Below are positions 6,188 to 8,778 of a stretch of 8,778 nucleotides of DNA, piece after piece. The notes beneath the pieces were generated by a model. It did not search any database and was not told the origin of the DNA. It saw only the letters and a list, made by a program, of their open reading frames with translations. The translations under genes were made by a program, and so were the position numbers. Within the stretch, counting starts at the first letter, position 1; the number at the start of each line of letters is the position of its first letter. Origin of the DNA: UBA1049 sp964525815 (GTDB taxonomy: Bacteria; Bacillota; Clostridia; Oscillospirales; CAG-382); the NCBI GenBank assembly GCA_964525815.1, contig CAZGJQ010000083.1, positions 1-8,778 on the forward strand. Direction: 5' to 3'.

Positions 6188-6604
6188 TTACTCAACCATA
6201 AAGTCCTCGGACTTGAAGCTGTGGTAATATCGTCCTTTTTCAGCTGTGAATCTTAGAACGCAGTATTCGGGGTCGTGTATTCCTTTATAATACAGAGTGT
6301 CTCCGTCACGCCAGACAAGCTCCCTGCTCTGGTTATCCTCCAGCACCTCCATTGTGCCAATGAGCTGTACACCCCTGAAAAAACGGTTGTCACAAAAGTA
6401 GATACATGCCTTAGGGTTATTAAAATACTGCTTTACTCTAATAGAAGGAGTGTTTGTGGTAAAATAGAAGATTCTTATACCCTCCCTGACTCTCGGTGCG
6501 AGCATTGCCTTAATATTAGGGTAGCCATCCTCGTTAATTGACCCTATAAGGGCAGTTTTTTGCTTGTCAATAAGATTACCGATTGTTTTTTCAGCATTTC
6601 GCAT
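6188..6604 (-). CDS. Pyridoxamine 5'-phosphate oxidase family (FMN-binding split barrel) protein
   Basis: 138 residues from ATG 6604 with AAGGA nine bases upstream. The order of strands matches the PNPOx-like/general stress protein 26 split barrel: TALIGSINEDGYPNIKAML (about 17-35), then IRIFYFTTNTPSIRVKQYFNN (about 43-63), then ACIYFCD. It contains FFRGVQLIGTMEVLED in the middle and a short C-terminal strand region. Such small proteins bind FMN or F420 or haem and are often redox enzymes of unknown substrate; the length is too short for true PdxH. It is cytoplasmic, probably a dimer by family knowledge. It lies 27 bases after the cyclase stop and is likely co-transcribed with it. Confidence 0.85.
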   Translation of the reverse strand: MRNAEKTIGNLIDKQKTALIGSINEDGYPNIKAMLAPRVREGIRIFYFTTNTPSIRVKQYFNNPKACIYFCDNRFFRGVQLIGTMEVLEDNQSRELVWRDGDTLYYKGIHDPEYCVLRFTAEKGRYYHSFKSEDFMVE

Positions 6605-6631
6605 AATATCAGTCCTTTTTCAATGTTATAA

Positions 6632-7267
6632 TTAAAAACTATCTTCACAATTTAAAACGGCAAAAGCCCGTACCGGGCTTGCCTCAGCTTGTATTTTTAA
6701 AGGTACGGCAAAAATTTCAAATGCAGGAGCATTCAGCAGTGTTTGTAGGTTTGCCATATTTTCTATGATATAAATATCCTTTTCAAGCAGCTTCTTGTGT
6801 ATGTGAAAGGGAGGGTTATCGGGGGAGGGCATGTCTATTCCCAGCATTTTTATCTTTTTTTCAATTAAGAACCCGCACAGCCCGTCATCAATAACCGGAT
6901 GATGTCCGAAGTATTTTTCCGGCTCCTTATACATGTCAGCAAATGCAGTGAATATTAGCACAATGTCCTTTTCTTTTATTAAAGCATCAAATTCCGGCTT
7001 GTAACTGACTACCGACTTTCCTCTTGCGTCGATAATAACGCCTTTACCCATAAATCTCTCGAGCGGCAGCGTGCTTATAAGCCTCCCGTCCGCGGTAAGA
7101 TGATGGGGGATATCCACATGCGTCCCCGAGTGCAGTCCCATGCTCATTTTATATGCGTTATAAGAGTCTTTTTTCAGGCTTTTTGTCCTCTTGAGCAAAA
7201 CGCTCTCGTCCCCGGAGTAAACGGGCATATTGTCTGATATATCATAGCTTAGGTCAATTGTTTTCAT
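6632..7267 (-). CDS. Cyclase family / kynurenine formamidase-like metal hydrolase
   Basis: 211 residues from ATG 7267. This start, rather than an in-frame ATG at 7288, gives an ATGA overlap with the upstream gene and a well-placed GAAGG site. The signature HSGTHVDIPHH (residues 46-56) supplies the metal ligands of the cyclase/KynB family (HxGTHxDxPxH). Further family features are the N-terminal DLSYDISDNMPVYSGD, the MLGIDMPSPDNP segment and a C-terminal HKKLLEKDIYIIENMANL stretch. Length matches the usual 205-215 residues. KynB hydrolyses N-formylkynurenine, but relatives act on other amides and lactones, and no tryptophan-degradation genes are present here, so the substrate is open. It is translationally coupled to the GNAT-Nudix gene. 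Confidence 0.87.
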   Translation of the reverse strand: MKTIDLSYDISDNMPVYSGDESVLLKRTKSLKKDSYNAYKMSMGLHSGTHVDIPHHLTADGRLISTLPLERFMGKGVIIDARGKSVVSYKPEFDALIKEKDIVLIFTAFADMYKEPEKYFGHHPVIDDGLCGFLIEKKIKMLGIDMPSPDNPPFHIHKKLLEKDIYIIENMANLQTLLNAPAFEIFAVPLKIQAEASPVRAFAVLNCEDSF

Positions 7268-8250
7268 TTTCGAACCTTCATCTTCCATTGCTCAAGCAGC
7301 TCGTCCAGATAAGAGAAAATCTCTTTTCCAACGAATTCACCTTTTCCAATCATATCTCTTATTTTTTCCTCGCTTGCCCACATGGCGCCGCAGGTCTCGT
7401 TTTCCTGAAAAACCACGCTTTCAAGCGGTATGTCTTCATGGAAAACCCAAATGTCACAAATATCCGGACAAAACTCATTTTCTCGTATTATCGACTTAAA
7501 AAGCACGCCTTTTTCGGGCGGTAAATCAACTCCAAGCTCTTCCTTTACCTCACGAACAGCGGCTGTTATACTATCGTCTCCCATAACCGCGGAGCCTCCG
7601 GTGCATTCCCACATATTCGGGAACGTCTTGTTCGGCGTACGCTTTGAAATCAACCATTCGCCGTTTGAGTTCTTTATCCAGACATGAACAACAATATGGT
7701 ACTCGTCCTGCGTGAGTTTTCTGCCTCGTTCATGTATCTTGCCTGTTTTCCTGCGGCTTCGGTCGTAGACATCCCAGAGCTCGCTGGGGAAGTATTCCAT
7801 CGGCGTAAAGATAAAACCTTCCCTGTTTTGTTCCGTATCAATAGGCACAAAGCCGAAATTGCGGTAAAAAGGCAGTCCATAGCGAGACGAGTTGACCGTT
7901 ACCCTGTTATGCCCCATAAGCTTAAGCCTGACAACCATTCTTTCCATTATCGCCGTTGCAACTCCCCGGCGTTGATATTCCTTGTCTGTAAAGACCATGG
8001 AAATATGCCCGCCTCCGCGCTCGGTTATCATGCCTATTATCTGCTCGCCGTCAAATGCTCCCAGCATCAGGTGCCTGCTTGTAATGTAATTGTTTATGTA
8101 GTCATTATTTTCAACGGTGTCCGCCTTGAATTTTCTAACCGCTCTGTCTTCATAAACCGGAGCCACAAATTCCATAAAAGCACGCAGCGCCATTTCAAAC
8201 GCAGCCTTTACTTCTTCCTCGGACGTTATCTGCTGAATAGTGTAATTCAT
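7264..8250 (-). CDS. GNAT acetyltransferase-Nudix hydrolase fusion protein
   Basis: 328 residues from ATG 8250, with AAAGGA seven to eight bases upstream. Residues 1-150 are a GNAT domain: the acetyl-CoA loop QRRGVATA at 93-100 and FYRNFGF at 128-134. Residues about 160-320 are a Nudix domain of the YfcD/IDI-like type (EYHIVVHVWI, LISKRTPNKTFPNMWE). The Nudix box is GSAVMGDDS...REVKEELGV (219-241); its first conserved Glu is Asp225, while the REVKEELG core with the catalytic/metal Glu residues is intact. The domains are probably an N-acyltransferase joined to a nucleoside-diphosphate-linked or pyrophosphate hydrolase; substrates unknown. It is first in the - strand array, with the promoter at 8385-8413 and a leader of about 128 bases. 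Both domain calls are confident. Confidence 0.92.
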   Translation of the reverse strand: MNYTIQQITSEEEVKAAFEMALRAFMEFVAPVYEDRAVRKFKADTVENNDYINNYITSRHLMLGAFDGEQIIGMITERGGGHISMVFTDKEYQRRGVATAIMERMVVRLKLMGHNRVTVNSSRYGLPFYRNFGFVPIDTEQNREGFIFTPMEYFPSELWDVYDRSRRKTGKIHERGRKLTQDEYHIVVHVWIKNSNGEWLISKRTPNKTFPNMWECTGGSAVMGDDSITAAVREVKEELGVDLPPEKGVLFKSIIRENEFCPDICDIWVFHEDIPLESVVFQENETCGAMWASEEKIRDMIGKGEFVGKEIFSYLDELLEQWKMKVRK

Positions 8251-8378
8251 AAGGGTTCCTTTCTTGATCAGCTTATTTCACTCCGCTTATGGCAAGGATG
8301 GTACAGACCAATACATATTTTTCATTCCAACCCTTCTTTCCTGTTTGCATTTGCCATTCCGCACATTAACCTTTTTTA
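8251..8378 (-). other. Leader of the - strand array with overlapping short ORFs and an inverted repeat
   Basis: About 128 bases separate the predicted transcription start from the GNAT-Nudix ATG. A 25-codon ORF from GTG 8364 (AAGG five bases upstream) ends at 8287 with YWSVPSLP; a second from ATG 8350 ends at 8273. ATGGCAA/TTGCCAT (8289-8295 and 8351-8357) are perfect 7-bp inverted arms that could enclose most of the leader. No known riboswitch is recognisable. Function is speculative; the leader itself follows from the promoter. Confidence 0.4.
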
Positions 8379-8384
8379 CCCTTT

Positions 8385-8413
8385 ATTATACTATTATTTT
8401 TTCATGTTTACAA
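8385..8413 (-). promoter_or_regulatory. Sigma-A-type promoter of the long - strand array
   Basis: A consensus -10 TATAAT (8390-8385) lies 17 bases downstream of TTGTAA (8413-8408) on the - strand, in very AT-rich DNA. Transcription should start near 8378. No other equally good promoter was seen before the one serving the XRE gene, so this probably drives GNAT-Nudix through to the phosphoesterase. Confidence 0.75.
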
Positions 8414-8452
8414 TAAATAAATGAATTTACATTATAAATATTTGATATTATC

Positions 8453-8481
8453 TTGATTTTTTATATATTATTTTATATAAT
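8453..8481 (+). promoter_or_regulatory. Sigma-A-type promoter of the right-edge GNAT gene
   Basis: TTGATT (8453-8458) is followed after 17 bases by TATAAT (8476-8481); a second overlapping TATAAT occupies 8481-8486. The start of transcription would be near 8488, leaving a leader of about 23 bases. It is divergent from the array promoter, 40 bases away. Confidence 0.7.
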
Positions 8482-8510
8482 ATAATGATTATTAGAAGGC
8501 GGTTCAACTT

Positions 8511-8778
8511 ATGATAAAAGGGAAATATATTTTGCTCAGGAGAGCGCTTTTAAATGAACGCAGATTAATATTCGATATGGGGATGAAGACCAATATTCTT
8601 TCCTACTCGTCTTCATGCGCCGATAATCTCAAAGAGTTTGAAGCTGATTACAATGACGGCTACTTTGACGAAAAAAAGGAGGATGTATGCGGGGGCATGA
8701 TGATTTGCCTTGGAGAGAAACCTATCGGTTTTATCAGCTACGGAAGGGTATGCTCGGATGAGGAATATCTTCAGCTCG
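8511..8778 (+). CDS. GNAT family acetyltransferase, 3' end outside window
   Basis: ATG 8511 is preceded by AGAAGGCGG at suitable spacing and the frame stays open for 89 codons to the right edge. It starts MIKGKYILLRRALLNERRLI, an N-terminus typical of GNATs of the aminoglycoside 6'-/ribosomal-protein type, and contains IGFISYGRV, the strand before the acetyl-CoA loop. The catalytic core is outside the window, so the substrate cannot be inferred. It is a different subfamily from the GNAT stub at 6156 and from the domain in the fusion protein. It is divergently transcribed from the array. Confidence 0.75.
   Translation, partial: MIKGKYILLRRALLNERRLIFDMGMKTNILSYSSSCADNLKEFEADYNDGYFDEKKEDVCGGMMICLGEKPIGFISYGRVCSDEEYLQL

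Noticed and set aside
7684..8424. 246-codon + strand ORF
   Set aside because: It lies antisense to the well-supported GNAT-Nudix gene, with no domain, no ribosome binding site and an unlikely residue pattern.
1..8778. CRISPR array, tRNA, rRNA or toxin-antitoxin pair
   Set aside because: No regularly spaced repeats, no cloverleaf or rRNA-like stretch, and the XRE gene lacks a small partner gene.

Overview
The window looks like accessory chromosomal DNA from a low-to-moderate GC Firmicute, most likely a gut-type Clostridium/Ruminococcus relative. This rests on strong AGGAGG-type ribosome binding sites, textbook sigma-A promoters, AT-rich intergenic DNA, and the families present (YibE/F, XRE with TPR-like tail, DUF1848, GNAT, Nudix). 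A run of 10 N inside a gene shows it comes from a draft or metagenomic scaffold.

Layout. On the + strand, 2-1054 is the 3' part of a YibE/F multipass membrane protein, closed by a hairpin at 1100-1138 that probably stops transcription from both sides. From there to 8250 everything is on the - strand. In transcription order it reads: GNAT-Nudix fusion (8250-7264), cyclase/kynurenine-formamidase-like enzyme (7267-6632), FMN-binding split-barrel protein (6604-6188), a broken GNAT 5' stub (6156-5953), PHP/histidinol-phosphatase-like enzyme (6019-5252), a 17-codon ORF (5255-5202), a broken DUF1848 5' stub (5196-5050), a zinc-ribbon SAM methyltransferase (5053-4202), an otherwise intact DUF1848 gene interrupted by the N gap (4185-3276) and a metallophosphoesterase (3262-2411). 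An XRE regulator (2274-1258) follows from its own promoter. The long array has a good promoter at 8385-8413. A divergent promoter (8453-8481) drives a second GNAT gene on the + strand, which runs off the right edge.

How the genes fit together. Spacings from GNAT-Nudix to the phosphoesterase are short or overlapping (ATGA at 7264-7267, ATGA at 5252-5255, GTGA at 5050-5053), so the array is probably one transcript with translational coupling. The enzymes are small and unrelated in pathway (acyl transfer, nucleotide/phosphate ester hydrolysis, FMN binding, methyl transfer). It reads more like an accumulation of housekeeping, repair or detoxification genes than one pathway.

The most interesting structure is a 109-bp direct repeat, about 91% identical with no indels. 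It consists of the first 36 codons of DUF1848, once at the head of the intact gene (4077-4185) and once 1011 bp away as a stub (5088-5196). The AT-rich methyltransferase sits between the copies. A second stub, the GNAT start at 6156, precedes the PHP gene and is translated across a hairpin that covers the PHP ribosome binding site. The locus therefore seems to have grown and shrunk by recombination near gene starts, leaving short translated stubs that now lie in the translation-initiation path of the next gene. I found no CRISPR array, tRNA, rRNA, insertion sequence or recombinase.
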